49,289 nt of DNA, from assembly GCA_006844585.1 (NCBI GenBank), contig SPJM01000193.1, positions 1 to 49,289 of the forward strand. Reading direction: 5' to 3'. Below, piece by piece: positions 7,437 to 16,549 of the stretch (position 1 is its first letter; the number at the start of each line of letters is the position of its first letter). Made by a program: the position numbers and the translations under genes. The notes below the pieces were generated by a model, which ran no database searches, was not told where the DNA came from, and saw only the letters and a program-made list of their open reading frames with translations. Source of the stretch: Methylococcaceae bacterium (lineage in GTDB: Bacteria; Pseudomonadota; Gammaproteobacteria; Methylococcales; Methylomonadaceae).

Positions 7437-8879
7437 TTAGCTGATAAATGTTCGGCGTCCTATTCGAGCTTGTATATTTGCGCCTAATAAATACGCATAT
7501 AATGAAGAGGGTTGAAACTTTATTTCATTACCATTGATTTTTTTTGCGCCATGAAGCGTTTTTGTGGTAACAAGAGCCGCCTCATTTAAATTATTTTTTT
7601 CTAAATAAGTAATGAGGCTGCTTAATTTTCTATTGTCGTCAAATGGCAAATCAGTCCATTTTACTTCTACACACCAATTCGGCTTTTGATTGCTTTCGTC
7701 GAGATGAATAATATCTACTTCGCCGTTTTTCCAGCGCGCATAGTATAAATTGTTTATTGCCTTACTATGAAACCACTGAGAAAAGATTGCCGTTTCAGTT
7801 AATGCTCCCATTGTTTTACTATTTTGAATGACTGGCCCGAATAATGCCGCTCTCATTGAGGGGTTAGTCAAATAGACTTTGAAATGATTGGCTCGTTTAA
7901 ATTTTTTAGAATTCTGGTCTATACGATGAACTATTTTAATGAGAAACGCGGCTTCCAGGTATTCTATATATCTTTTAAGTGTGTTTTTTGAAATGCCGGC
8001 GCCTTGCGATAGCTCTTCAAGACTGATTTCTTGCCCCGAATTATAGGCAATGACGGTGAATAGTTTATTCAATTCCTGAATGTCATTAATACCATATAAA
8101 TTAGGCAGATCCCTTAAAAGAACCTTATCAATAATATCGCTTTTTATAAACCGGGAAGCGTCTTGTTTAATCGTGTCGGAAAAGACCGCTTCGGGATATC
8201 CGCCAAAATTTAAATAATCGACAAAATGCTGATTAAGCAATTCTATATCATGAGTCACATAGCTTTTTGTCTCTTGTTGTGTGTCCCAGTCTACTTGTAT
8301 CAAGTTTTCATGTTCACCAATGAAGGCTATATATTCATGAAAAGTCAGGGGTGGAAGCAGAAAGTCTGTAAACCTGCCCGCCCCGGATTCCTGGCTCTTT
8401 AACCTTAATGCCGCTGCTGCCGAGCCTGTTGCAATAAAACGGTAATCCGGATAAGAATCCACTAAGGATTTAAGGTGGATCTCCCAGTTTTTATGATATT
8501 GAATTTCATCAAAGAAAATATATAACCTGGAGTCTCTCTTATGCTGGTGTAATCGGGTAAAAATAGAGACGATTTTTTCCAATGTCAATCCGGTATAAAT
8601 CGGGGTCTCTAAGGATAAATAGAGTATTTGTTCCGGTTTTATTCCTTTTGATAATAAATCGGAAGCGCCGTGGTAAACCATCACTGTTTTACCGACTCGC
8701 CGAGGACCCATTAAAACAATAGCCCTGTTAATTGAATGATCAATTAATAAGTCTTGAAATATAGAAAAATAGGCTCTTCTTGGCAGCTCTTCATATCTAT
8801 GGTCAATTTTATGATTTTCCCACCAGGGATTATCAAATGTTAATCTATCCAGTATTTCTTGTTCGGAGATAGGAATCAT
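7437..8879 (-). CDS. AAA-family ATPase with C-terminal DUF4143 (nuclease-like) domain
   Basis: 480-aa member of the common ATPase/DUF4143 family. From the N-terminus it shows Walker A GPRRVGKTVMVY, Walker B LYIFFDEIQYHKNWE, the ATGSAAA sensor-like turn, FHEYIAFIG, a winged-helix segment (ISLEELSQGAGISKNTLKRYIEYLEAAFLI) and the C-terminal NLYYARWKNGEVDIIHL...CVEVKW, the E-VD-EVKW pattern of PD-(D/E)XK-like folds. The start is the ATG at 8879. An upstream ATG at 8924 would read through a palindromic repeat and add a hydrophobic stretch, so it is not preferred. The biological role of this family is unsettled. It lies alone in an apparent accessory patch. Confidence 0.85.
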   Translation of the reverse strand: MIPISEQEILDRLTFDNPWWENHKIDHRYEELPRRAYFSIFQDLLIDHSINRAIVLMGPRRVGKTVMVYHGASDLLSKGIKPEQILYLSLETPIYTGLTLEKIVSIFTRLHQHKRDSRLYIFFDEIQYHKNWEIHLKSLVDSYPDYRFIATGSAAAALRLKSQESGAGRFTDFLLPPLTFHEYIAFIGEHENLIQVDWDTQQETKSYVTHDIELLNQHFVDYLNFGGYPEAVFSDTIKQDASRFIKSDIIDKVLLRDLPNLYGINDIQELNKLFTVIAYNSGQEISLEELSQGAGISKNTLKRYIEYLEAAFLIKIVHRIDQNSKKFKRANHFKVYLTNPSMRAALFGPVIQNSKTMGALTETAIFSQWFHSKAINNLYYARWKNGEVDIIHLDESNQKPNWCVEVKWTDLPFDDNRKLSSLITYLEKNNLNEAALVTTKTLHGAKKINGNEIKFQPSSLYAYLLGANIQARIGRRTFIS

Positions 8880-8882
8880 GAC

Positions 8883-8951
8883 TGCAACTAAGATCAGAGT
8901 GCTGATCTTAATAATAGCATACATGCAACTAAGATCAATTGGCTGATCTTA
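8883..8951. promoter_or_regulatory. Tandem pair of palindromic sites upstream of the DUF4143 ATPase
   Basis: Site 1 is TAAGATCAG (8889-8897), AGTG, CTGATCTTA (8902-8910), a perfect 9-bp inverted repeat. Site 2 is TAAGATCA (8930-8937), six bases, TGATCTTA (8944-8951). Each is preceded by the same TGCAAC, so a unit of about 14 bp recurs with a 41-bp period. The pair ends 4 bp upstream of the chosen ATPase start. The repeated dyad form suggests paired operators, possibly for autoregulation; this function is inferred. Confidence 0.5.
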
Positions 8952-9039
8952 ATTGTTGGTGACATAGGTCTAGACAATGGGAGTAGCGTAGTTTTTAATA
9001 AATGACTCGGTCTTCCACGCTGTAGAACTTGGTAGAGTT

Positions 9040-9073
9040 GCGTAGGATGGGCAAAGCGTAAGCGTGCCCATCA
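9040..9073 (+). repeat. Short hairpin repeat, copy 1 (left flank of the methyltransferase)
   Basis: Contains GTAGGATGGGCAAAGCG followed by TAAGCGTGCCCATC; GATGGGCA and TGCCCATC pair as a stem. A nearly identical copy lies in inverted orientation at 9871-9900. Similar GATGGGC hairpins are, from general knowledge, dispersed in many proteobacterial genomes. It may serve as a terminator of the minus-strand methyltransferase gene as well as a repeat. Confidence 0.7.
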
Positions 9074-9086
9074 TATAATCATCCGG

Positions 9087-9836
9087 TTATAATTTTTCAA
9101 TTGATAAGTTTTCTAAAGGCTTTCGAGTGACTATAACTTCAATCAATTCAGCGCGAATGCCTTTTTGAATATCATCAATGTAAATTAATTGTGAAAATAG
9201 TCCGGAACTTAGAAAAATAAATTCACAAATATCAAAGCCCCAGTCCATCGTTACCAGTGATTTTCCATCGCCAATAGGATTGCCGTGATAGGATGGTTCT
9301 GCCAAATAAACAATATTTCCTTCATTGTCCAATTTAGCGCGTCTGTTTGAAGGATTCCACTTATTGACTAATGGAACGGTAAAAATATGCATACCGCCCG
9401 GAGTTAACGTCCTGGCAATTTCAGAGAATGCCTTGGAAGGATTAAACACATGTTCCATTACATCTTGGCTTATATGAAGGTCTATAGTGTTGTCGCCAAA
9501 CGTTAAAGACTCTAAGTTTTCACACCGGATCCCATTTGTAATGGCCCCGGAAGGCGTATCACTGAAATATTGAGAAGGTATATATTGTTCACATTCATTC
9601 TTTAAACGAACACTTGCGCCCCTATAGCCAGGCGAAGTTTCATGAACAGTTAACCTTTTCCAGTCAGGACGAATATTGTTCAACACGTCCATCAATGCGC
9701 GTTCTCTTGGAATACTTTCGCATTGAGTACAGATATAATGATCCCTGAGCCACTCATTGGTCGCAATAAACTTAACTTCGGCTTCGCATATTGGGCAATA
9801 TCCTATATTTTCCATTATATATTTTTTTTTAAACAT
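9087..9836 (-). CDS. Zinc-ribbon SAM-dependent methyltransferase (type 11)
   Basis: 249 aa. A C-terminally extended zinc ribbon CPICEAEVKFI...CTQCESIPRERAL (residues ~14-48) precedes a class I methyltransferase fold: VHETSPGYRG, LESLTFGDNTIDLHISQDVMEH and IARTLTPGGMHIFTVPLV. The ATG at 9836 is supported by GGAG nine bases upstream; an internal ATG at 9815 is possible. Proteins of this type often sit in glycan or surface-polysaccharide clusters, but there is no such neighbour here, and the substrate is unknown. The gene is bounded by two inverted copies of a short hairpin repeat, which hints at a cassette acquired as a unit. Confidence 0.8.
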   Translation of the reverse strand: MFKKKYIMENIGYCPICEAEVKFIATNEWLRDHYICTQCESIPRERALMDVLNNIRPDWKRLTVHETSPGYRGASVRLKNECEQYIPSQYFSDTPSGAITNGIRCENLESLTFGDNTIDLHISQDVMEHVFNPSKAFSEIARTLTPGGMHIFTVPLVNKWNPSNRRAKLDNEGNIVYLAEPSYHGNPIGDGKSLVTMDWGFDICEFIFLSSGLFSQLIYIDDIQKGIRAELIEVIVTRKPLENLSIEKL

Positions 9837-9870
9837 CTCTTAAAACTCCAATATCATCCGGCTATCCTTT

Positions 9871-9900
9871 GATGGGCGCGCTACGCTTTGCCCATCCTAC
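9871..9900 (-). repeat. Short hairpin repeat, copy 2 (right flank of the methyltransferase)
   Basis: GATGGGCGCG CTACGCTTTG followed by CCCATCCTAC is the reverse complement of the unit at 9040-9073 with only a few differences. Both copies are imperfect hairpins, and they face each other across the methyltransferase gene. Confidence 0.7.
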
Positions 9901-9976
9901 ATAAAATCAATGGTTTATATTTCAGCAACACGCTGAGGAGTCGCCGGTAGTTGTGTTTAAGAGCTAATTGTTCAGT

Positions 9977-11650
9977 TTAAAAAAGCCCGGTAATCACCCC
10001 GTCATCGTTAATGTCGATACGTTCCGCCGCCGGTTTTTTGGGTAAGCCCGGCATGGTCATCATATTACCCGCGATAGCGACGATGAAGCCTGCGCCGTTG
10101 GCCAGCCTTACTTCGCTGATTTCAACGCTGTGTCCGCTGGGCGCGCCTTTTAGTGATGGATCCGTGGAGAATGACATTTGGGTTTTCGCCATGCAGATCG
10201 GGAAATGACCGTATTTTTCTTGTAAGGCGGCGATTTCTGCGCGGATTTTGGCGCTGGCGGTTATTTCTGATGCGCCGTACAGTTTGGTGGCGATGGCTTC
10301 GATTTTATCCCACAGCGGCAGGTTTTCATCATAAACATAGCTGAAGCCCGGCTCCCGATTGTCTACGATGTTCAATATTTCTTCAGCCAAGGCTTCTGCG
10401 CCTTCGCCGCCTTGCGCCCAATGCTTTGAAACCACGCATTTTGCGCCTAAAGCTTCACATTTCTCTTTTAACAAGCTGATTTCCGCATCGCTGTCGAATG
10501 TGAAGTGATTGATGCAGACTACGCAGGGCAGGCCGTAGTTTTCAGTGATGTTATGCAGATGGCGTTGTAAATTGGCGAAGCCTTTTTCCAGCGCGGCCAG
10601 GTTTTCTTGGTTTAATTCATCTTTGCCGATTCCGCCGTGAAATTTTAAGGCTCTGACCGTAGCGACCAAAACCACTGCGGAAGGCTTTAAGCCGGACATA
10701 CGACATTTAATGTCGATGAATTTTTCCGCGCCCAGGTCTGCGCCGAAGCCTGCTTCTGTGATGGTGTAATCGGACAGCTTTAAAGCTGATTGTGTAGCGG
10801 TAACAGTATTACAGCCATGGGCGATATTGGCGAAAGGGCCGCCGTGGATAAAGGCGATATTATTTTCCAGCGTTTGCACCAGATTAGGTTTGATCGCCTC
10901 TTTCAAAAGCGCCGCCATTGCGCCGTGTGCGTTTAATTCACGCGCATAGATCGGGGTGACTCTATCAGTTTTATAGCCGATGACGATGCGGCCTAAGCGC
11001 TCTTTTAAATCCGAGAGGCTGGTGGCTAAGCATAATATCGCCATGATTTCGGATGCGACGACAATATCGTAACCGTCTTCCCGCAAATATCCGTTGGCGG
11101 GACCGCCTTGACCGACAGTGATTTTGCGTAGGGCGCGGTCATTCATATCAACCACTCTTTTCCAGGTAATGCGTCTGGGATCTATACCCAATTCATTGCC
11201 GTGGTTAATGTGGTTGTCGATCATTGCCGATAATAAATTATGGGCAACGCCGATGGCGTGAAAGTCGCCGGTAAAGTGCAGGTTAATATCTTCCATCGGC
11301 ACTACTTGCGAATAGCCGCCGCCTGCTGCGCCGCCTTTCATGCCGAAGCATGGGCCTAAAGAGGGTTCGCGTAAACAGATGATGGTATTTTTGCCCAATC
11401 TGTTCATGGCGTCGCCTAAGCCGACGGTAGTGGTGGTTTTGCCTTCGCCAGCCGGAGTCGGGCTGATAGCGGTGACTAAAATGAGTTTACCGTCTTCTTG
11501 GTCTTTTAAAGTATCCAGATAGTCCAGAGAAACCTTGGCTTTATAATGACCGTAAGGATCCAGGTGTTCAGCCGGAATGCCTAATTTTTCCGCAGCTAGA
11601 TTAATGACCGGCTGCATTTCCGCTTGTTGCGCAATTTCAATATCTGACAT
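9977..11650 (-). CDS. fhs: Formate-tetrahydrofolate ligase
   Basis: ATP-dependent ligation of formate to tetrahydrofolate (FtfL in methylotroph literature), feeding C1 units to serine and purines. The protein is 557 aa, the family's usual size. Signatures are the nucleotide-binding [71 protein letters not shown] and [15 protein letters not shown]. The start is the ATG at 11650 with AGGA upstream; a longer in-frame start at 11737 would overlap glyA and is rejected. The gap to the glyA stop is only 13 nt, so the two are in one operon with glycerate kinase. Confidence 0.95.
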   Translation of the reverse strand: MSDIEIAQQAEMQPVINLAAEKLGIPAEHLDPYGHYKAKVSLDYLDTLKDQEDGKLILVTAISPTPAGEGKTTTTVGLGDAMNRLGKNTIICLREPSLGPCFGMKGGAAGGGYSQVVPMEDINLHFTGDFHAIGVAHNLLSAMIDNHINHGNELGIDPRRITWKRVVDMNDRALRKITVGQGGPANGYLREDGYDIVVASEIMAILCLATSLSDLKERLGRIVIGYKTDRVTPIYARELNAHGAMAALLKEAIKPNLVQTLENNIAFIHGGPFANIAHGCNTVTATQSALKLSDYTITEAGFGADLGAEKFIDIKCRMSGLKPSAVVLVATVRALKFHGGIGKDELNQENLAALEKGFANLQRHLHNITENYGLPCVVCINHFTFDSDAEISLLKEKCEALGAKCVVSKHWAQGGEGAEALAEEILNIVDNREPGFSYVYDENLPLWDKIEAIATKLYGASEITASAKIRAEIAALQEKYGHFPICMAKTQMSFSTDPSLKGAPSGHSVEISEVRLANGAGFIVAIAGNMMTMPGLPKKPAAERIDINDDGVITGLF

Positions 11651-11663
11651 CAATTTTCCTCGA

Positions 11664-12920
11664 TTATTCGCCGTAAACCGGAAAGCGTGAACATAAGATA
11701 TTGACTTTTTCGCGGACGGCGGCGATGTTTTGTTCATCTTCTATATTGTCCATCACATCGCACATTAGCGTTGCGACTTCGCGCATTTGGTCTTCTTTGA
11801 AGCCGCGCGAGGTTGGCGCCGGGGTGCCTACGCGGATGCCGCTGGTGACAAACGGCGATTGCGGATCATTGGGGACTGCGTTTTTATTGACGGTAATATG
11901 GGCGCTGCCTAAAGCGGCGTCAGCGGCTTTACCGGTAATGCCTTTGGCGATCAGGGAAACCAGCATTAAGTGATTGTCGGTGCCGCCGGAAACTACATCA
12001 TAACCGCGCTTGATAAACACTTCAGCCATTGCTTTGGCGTTGCTGATCACCTGTTGTTGATAAATTTTGAATTCCGGGGTCATGGCTTCTTTGAAGGCTA
12101 CCGCTTTGGCGGCGATAACATGCATTAAAGGGCCGCCTTGAATGCCAGGGAATATATTGGAGTTTAATTTCTTTTCCAAATCCGGATTGCTTTTACACAG
12201 GATCAAACCGCCGCGAGGGCCGCGTAATGATTTATGGGTGGTGCTGGTGACGATGTCGGCCACGGGCACCGGGTTTGGATATAGTCCGGCTGCGACTAAG
12301 CCGGCGACATGCGCCATATCGACAATTAAGTAAGCGTCGACTTTATCGGCAATATCACGGAAGCGCTGCCAATCCCAAATTCGAGAGTAAGCGGAAAAAC
12401 CGGCGACGATCACTTTGGGTTTGTGCTCCAGGGCCAGCGCTTCAACTTGCTCATAATCGATTTCGCCGGTTTCCGGATGTAGGCCGTATTGGACGGCGTT
12501 ATAGATTTTGCCTGAAAAGTTCGGTTTAGCGCCGTGGGTTAAATGGCCGCCGTCTGCAAGACTCAAACCTAATATGGTGTCGCCGGGTTGAATCAGCGCC
12601 ATGAAAGCGGCCATATTGGCTTGAGAACCCGAGTGCGGCTGTACGTTGGCATAATCAGCGCCAAATAACTCTTTGGCGCGGTCGATGGCAATTTGTTCGG
12701 CAACATCGACATATTCACAACCGCCGTAATAACGTTTACCAGGATAGCCTTCAGCATATTTATTAGTCAGCAGCGAACCTTGTGCTTCCATTACCCGCGG
12801 GCTGGTGTAGTTTTCTGAGGCAATCAGTTCAATATGATCTTCCTGACGTTGTTTTTCTTGTTCGATTGCTTGGAAGATTTCGTCATCGAAGTCAGCAATA
12901 GACATTGATTTTTTAAACAT
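11664..12920 (-). CDS. glyA: Serine hydroxymethyltransferase
   Basis: PLP enzyme interconverting serine and glycine with methylene-tetrahydrofolate; in the serine cycle it fixes the C1 unit onto glycine. It is 418 aa, the typical length. Seen are [21 protein letters not shown], the [18 protein letters not shown] substrate loop (in outline), the PLP lysine in [15 protein letters not shown] and [16 protein letters not shown]. The start is the ATG at 12920 with AGGA seven bases upstream, overlapping the end of the glycerate kinase gene by 8 nt, which indicates translational coupling. Confidence 0.96.
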   Translation of the reverse strand: MFKKSMSIADFDDEIFQAIEQEKQRQEDHIELIASENYTSPRVMEAQGSLLTNKYAEGYPGKRYYGGCEYVDVAEQIAIDRAKELFGADYANVQPHSGSQANMAAFMALIQPGDTILGLSLADGGHLTHGAKPNFSGKIYNAVQYGLHPETGEIDYEQVEALALEHKPKVIVAGFSAYSRIWDWQRFRDIADKVDAYLIVDMAHVAGLVAAGLYPNPVPVADIVTSTTHKSLRGPRGGLILCKSNPDLEKKLNSNIFPGIQGGPLMHVIAAKAVAFKEAMTPEFKIYQQQVISNAKAMAEVFIKRGYDVVSGGTDNHLMLVSLIAKGITGKAADAALGSAHITVNKNAVPNDPQSPFVTSGIRVGTPAPTSRGFKEDQMREVATLMCDVMDNIEDEQNIAAVREKVNILCSRFPVYGE

Positions 12921-14301
12921 TGATTTTTCCTGGTTGAGATAACGGATTTTCGGTAGTCGGATGTAATAACAGGATCAATAAATCGGCCACATTAGTGCCG
13001 GTTGCGCCTGTTTTAAGTAAACTGTCGGCTTGCAGTAAAGCATGGTAAGCGTCATTGTTATTCAATAGCGCCGCCGGGTTTTCAATTTTTTCTATCGAGT
13101 AAGGGTCAACAATGCCGCCTGCTGCATCTGTGGGGCCGTCACGGCCGTCAGTGCCGCCGCTTAACAATAGCCAGTTTTTCTCCAGGCCTAATTGTTCAGC
13201 AGCCAGTAGGAAAGCCAATGCGGTTTCTTGATTGCGGCCGCCTTTGCCTTTGCCTTGCAGGGTGACAGTTGTTTCACCGCCAGCGATAATGGCTGTTTTA
13301 GCGTCTAAATGCGGGGCTTGCTGTTTTAACCATTCAGCCAATTGCTCGGCAGTGAGGCGGGCTTCCCCCGATAATTGATTGCTATAGGTAATGACTTGGT
13401 ACCCCAGTTGTTCGGCTTTATTTTCGACCGCTTGGCGACTGATTGGGTTACTGCCGATTAAAGCGGATTTTGCTGTTTTAAAGACAGGGTCATTTTGATT
13501 TGGGGTTTCTTCGATGCGTCCCGCTTGTCCTGACTGCAAAATGGCTTTGACGGAATCCGGCAATTTTTGCCAAATTTGATATTTGTTGAGAATATCAATG
13601 GCATCGTCAAATTGGGTGTTGTCGGCAACGGTGGGTCCGCTGGCGATGGCGCTTAAATCATCGCCGATCACATCGGAAAGAATGAGGCTGTATACCGGCG
13701 TCGGCGCCGCCATTTTAGTCAGGCCGCCGCCTTTCAGTTGTGATAAATGTTTACGGACGCAGTTGATTTCATTAATGTCTGCGCCACAGGCCAATAATAA
13801 GTCGGTGACCGCTATTTTCTGTTCCAGACTGATGCCGGGTAAGGGCAGCGGTAATAATGCCGAGCCGCCGCCTGAGAGCAGCAACAAAATTAAATCGTTC
13901 GGTTCCGCCTGTTTTATGCGATCAGCGACTTTGCGGGCGGCTTGTAAACCCGCTTCATCCGGCAGTGGATGATTAGCGCCGTAGACCTCGAAATCATCCA
14001 GTTGTTGCGCATTTTCATAATTGCTAATGACCATGCCCGGCTGAACAAAATTGTCGTCCGGAATAATTTGCCGAGCGGCGGCGGCCATCTGACAAGCGGC
14101 TTTACCCACGGCGATGACATGTATTCGCCGACTTTGCGTGCGGTGAGTTATATATTGGTTTTCCGACTGTTCAATAATTTCAATATGACCCTTCTCAAAA
14201 CGCAAATGTTTTTTGACCGCCGCGCCGGGGTCGGCGGCGGCAATACCGGCCAGAAACATTTGTTGGGCGTCTTCCCGTAATTGGTTGAAGAATTCAGGCA
14301 T
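12913..14301 (-). CDS. gckA: Glycerate 2-kinase (DUF4147/MOFRL family)
   Basis: Phosphorylates D-glycerate to 2-phosphoglycerate, the step after hydroxypyruvate reductase in the serine cycle. The 462-aa protein has an N-terminal DUF4147 part ([55 protein letters not shown]) and a C-terminal MOFRL part ([38 protein letters not shown]). It overlaps glyA and lies 31 nt after mtdA on the same strand, so the order is mtdA, glycerate kinase, glyA, fhs. Hydroxypyruvate reductase and serine-glyoxylate aminotransferase are not in the window. Confidence 0.92.
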   Translation of the reverse strand: MPEFFNQLREDAQQMFLAGIAAADPGAAVKKHLRFEKGHIEIIEQSENQYITHRTQSRRIHVIAVGKAACQMAAAARQIIPDDNFVQPGMVISNYENAQQLDDFEVYGANHPLPDEAGLQAARKVADRIKQAEPNDLILLLLSGGGSALLPLPLPGISLEQKIAVTDLLLACGADINEINCVRKHLSQLKGGGLTKMAAPTPVYSLILSDVIGDDLSAIASGPTVADNTQFDDAIDILNKYQIWQKLPDSVKAILQSGQAGRIEETPNQNDPVFKTAKSALIGSNPISRQAVENKAEQLGYQVITYSNQLSGEARLTAEQLAEWLKQQAPHLDAKTAIIAGGETTVTLQGKGKGGRNQETALAFLLAAEQLGLEKNWLLLSGGTDGRDGPTDAAGGIVDPYSIEKIENPAALLNNNDAYHALLQADSLLKTGATGTNVADLLILLLHPTTENPLSQPGKINV

Positions 14302-14332
14302 AGCAGTCGGATTTTACTCAAATAGTTTTAGA

Positions 14333-15190
14333 TCAGGCCATCTGTTTTGCTAAGGCAAATACGGATTCGGCGTCAAAGACTTGATTATTGTCATCAAACA
14401 GCTTGGCGATACAGGCTCTGTGTAAAGATAGTTTCAAGGCGCCGAAACCGATTGCGCCCCAAATAATTTTGCCATGTCTATCCGCGCCTTTGTCCATCAT
14501 ATCGGTTCCGCCTATGCCCATGGGTGGGGTGGCGTTGGCGTCCGCCATCAATTCGATATTAGGGTTATCTATCCAATGTTCCGGTTTTAGAAGCTCTACG
14601 CCGCCCGCGCCGGTTGCTAAGACGATGTTTGCGTCTGCTATGGCCGCCGCGCGCGCTTCGATATCGGCCGCTGCCGCTGCATTCAAATCGACATCAAAAC
14701 GTTGTTTCATAGCAGCGCAAGCTTTTTCGGCATTTTTCAGGCTACGCGAAGTGATAGTGACTTGAGCGCCTTCCTGAGCCAACATGACTGCGGCTCTCTG
14801 ACCAACCGGTCCGGTGCCGGCTAACACCACCGCTTTTTTGTCGGCTAAATTGCCGCTGCCCGCCAGTTTAGCCACTGCCGCTGCGGCTGTGGTATTGCTG
14901 CCGTTGCTGTCCAACATAACAGAGACTCTGAAGCCAGCGAAAAAATATTTTTGAACGGTGTTGAATAACGCTTGACCCGCCAACATATTACTGCCGCCGA
15001 TAAAAATAGCGGTGTTTTTTTTATCTTTGGGCGCTCGGGTAAAAATGGTTCCTTCCACCAAGCCTCTGACATTTTCCGGGGTAACCCCGCCGTAACCGAT
15101 GACATGATCCGCGCCTCCGTCATAAGCGACAACGCTGTCGAAGCTGGAAGGATGGGCGTCAGTGTCAAATTGAAATAGCAGTTTTTTCAT
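14333..15190 (-). CDS. mtdA: NADP-dependent methylene-tetrahydrofolate/methylene-tetrahydromethanopterin dehydrogenase
   Basis: Oxidises methylene-H4F or methylene-H4MPT with NADP in methylotrophs. At 285 aa it matches the MtdA length and pattern closely: [25 protein letters not shown], the substrate region [36 protein letters not shown], the nucleotide fold [18 protein letters not shown] and the C-terminal [16 protein letters not shown] (motifs quoted in outline). It is the first gene of the minus-strand C1 operon. The 183-nt gap to mdh must hold divergent promoters. It is a strong methylotrophy marker. Confidence 0.94.
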   Translation of the reverse strand: MKKLLFQFDTDAHPSSFDSVVAYDGGADHVIGYGGVTPENVRGLVEGTIFTRAPKDKKNTAIFIGGSNMLAGQALFNTVQKYFFAGFRVSVMLDSNGSNTTAAAAVAKLAGSGNLADKKAVVLAGTGPVGQRAAVMLAQEGAQVTITSRSLKNAEKACAAMKQRFDVDLNAAAAADIEARAAAIADANIVLATGAGGVELLKPEHWIDNPNIELMADANATPPMGIGGTDMMDKGADRHGKIIWGAIGFGALKLSLHRACIAKLFDDNNQVFDAESVFALAKQMA

Positions 15191-15373
15191 GAATTTGTGA
15201 AAAATAAAATATTCGATGGATCAAATGTAAAACCCGCTAATTATACAGTAATTTGTATTGTTCTTATATTTTTCAATGGAAACAAACTGTTTTTCATTTT
15301 TGTAGATTGTATGAATGGGGTTAATGTGTCATATTTAAAGTTCAGTTTATTGATCACATTAAAGGATAGATGG

Positions 15374-16354
15374 ATGAAAACTCCCGTTCAAATTGCGGTA
15401 ACAGGCGCAGCCGGTCAAATTAGTTATTCTTTGCTTTTTCGATTGGCCAGTGGTTCCTTATTGGGTTCGGATCAACCGATAGTGCTTCGGCTATTGGAAA
15501 TTACTCCGGCTATGAATGCTTTGCAAGGCGTAGTGATGGAGTTGAATGACTGCGCCTTTCCGTTGTTGCAAAAAGTGGTGACGACGGATGATCCCAGGGT
15601 TGCATTCGAAAATGCCGATTATGCGTTTTTAGTGGGCGCCAGACCTCGCGGTCAGGGCATGCAACGAAGCGATTTGCTGGAATGTAATGCGGAAATCTTT
15701 TCTGTTCAGGGTCAAGCGCTTAATGATGTCGCCAGTCGTGATGTCAAGGTGTTGGTAACCGGCAATCCTGCCAATACCAACGCATTGATTACGATGAAAA
15801 ATGCGCCGGATTTGAGTGCAAATTGTTTTTCGGCAATGACAATGTTGGATCACAATCGAGCGATCAGTCAATTAGCTAATCAATGCGCGGTTTCCAGTCG
15901 GGATATTAGTCGGGTCATTATTTGGGGCAATCATTCTAATACCCAATATCCTGATTTACATCATGCAAAAGTGAAAGAAGAGAGCGCTTTATCATTGATT
16001 GACGAATCATGGTTCGTCGATGAATTCATTCCAACTGTTCAACAAAGAGGGGCCGCTATTATTAAGGCGCGAGGTCTTTCCAGCGCCGCTTCCGCCGCTA
16101 ATGCGGCGCTTAAGCATATGCGCATTTGGATTAACGGCACTGCGACCGATGATTGGGTGAGTATGGCTGTACCGTCTGCCGGTAATCCTTACGGCATTGA
16201 CGAGGACTTGGTTTTTTCATTTCCGGTTGTGGTCGAAAATTACATATTAACAATTGTGCCGGGTTTGGACATCAATGAATTCAGCCGCGATAAGTTACAA
16301 CAAACCGAGGCCGAGCTGAAAGATGAGCGCGACGCGGTTAAGCATTTATTATAA
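15374..16354 (+). CDS. mdh: Malate dehydrogenase
   Basis: NAD-dependent interconversion of malate and oxaloacetate, used in both the TCA and serine cycles. It is 326 aa, from the ATG at 15374 with AGGA (15363-15366) seven bases upstream; the longer in-frame reading from 15197 is rejected. Seen are the Rossmann [17 protein letters not shown], substrate arginines in [27 protein letters not shown], the catalytic Asp in [10 protein letters not shown] and the catalytic His in [13 protein letters not shown]. This is the ~327-aa cytosolic-type MDH rather than the LDH-like class. It is divergent from mtdA, completing the C1 block. Confidence 0.95.
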   Translation: MKTPVQIAVTGAAGQISYSLLFRLASGSLLGSDQPIVLRLLEITPAMNALQGVVMELNDCAFPLLQKVVTTDDPRVAFENADYAFLVGARPRGQGMQRSDLLECNAEIFSVQGQALNDVASRDVKVLVTGNPANTNALITMKNAPDLSANCFSAMTMLDHNRAISQLANQCAVSSRDISRVIIWGNHSNTQYPDLHHAKVKEESALSLIDESWFVDEFIPTVQQRGAAIIKARGLSSAASAANAALKHMRIWINGTATDDWVSMAVPSAGNPYGIDEDLVFSFPVVVENYILTIVPGLDINEFSRDKLQQTEAELKDERDAVKHLL

Positions 16355-16368
16355 GGAACGTGAATTTT

Positions 16369-16529
16369 ATAACATCCGCAACTGACTGGTACTAAAGCAT
16401 AGAATCGCTAACGCTTTTCTAATCTTTCTGTTCATCTTCGGCGTTGCGGAAACAGTTACATAGCTTGCTATGCGCCTGTTTCCGCGCCTTGAATATGAAC
16501 AGAAATCCTGCGCCAGTTGCGGATGTTAT
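16369..16529. repeat. Long quasi-palindromic element 1
   Basis: A 161-bp intergenic element after mdh. Perfect 16-bp ends ATAACATCCGCAACTG (16369-16384) and CAGTTGCGGATGTTAT (16514-16529) enclose TTTCTGTTCAT/ATGAACAGAAA, then GCGGAAACAG (16446-16455)/CTGTTTCCGC (16476-16485), then CATAGC/GCTATG at the apex. The 28-nt core (16452-16479) recurs, inverted, in the element at 45366-45528 with one difference. Mdh and the RND permease converge on it, so it could also terminate both. Confidence 0.8.
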
Positions 16530-16549
16530 TTTATTCCCTTTCCTAACCG

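Noticed and set aside
14388-14765. 125-codon plus-strand ORF inside mtdA
   Set aside because: It is antisense to a clear MtdA sequence, with an alanine/serine-rich composition typical of a shadow frame.
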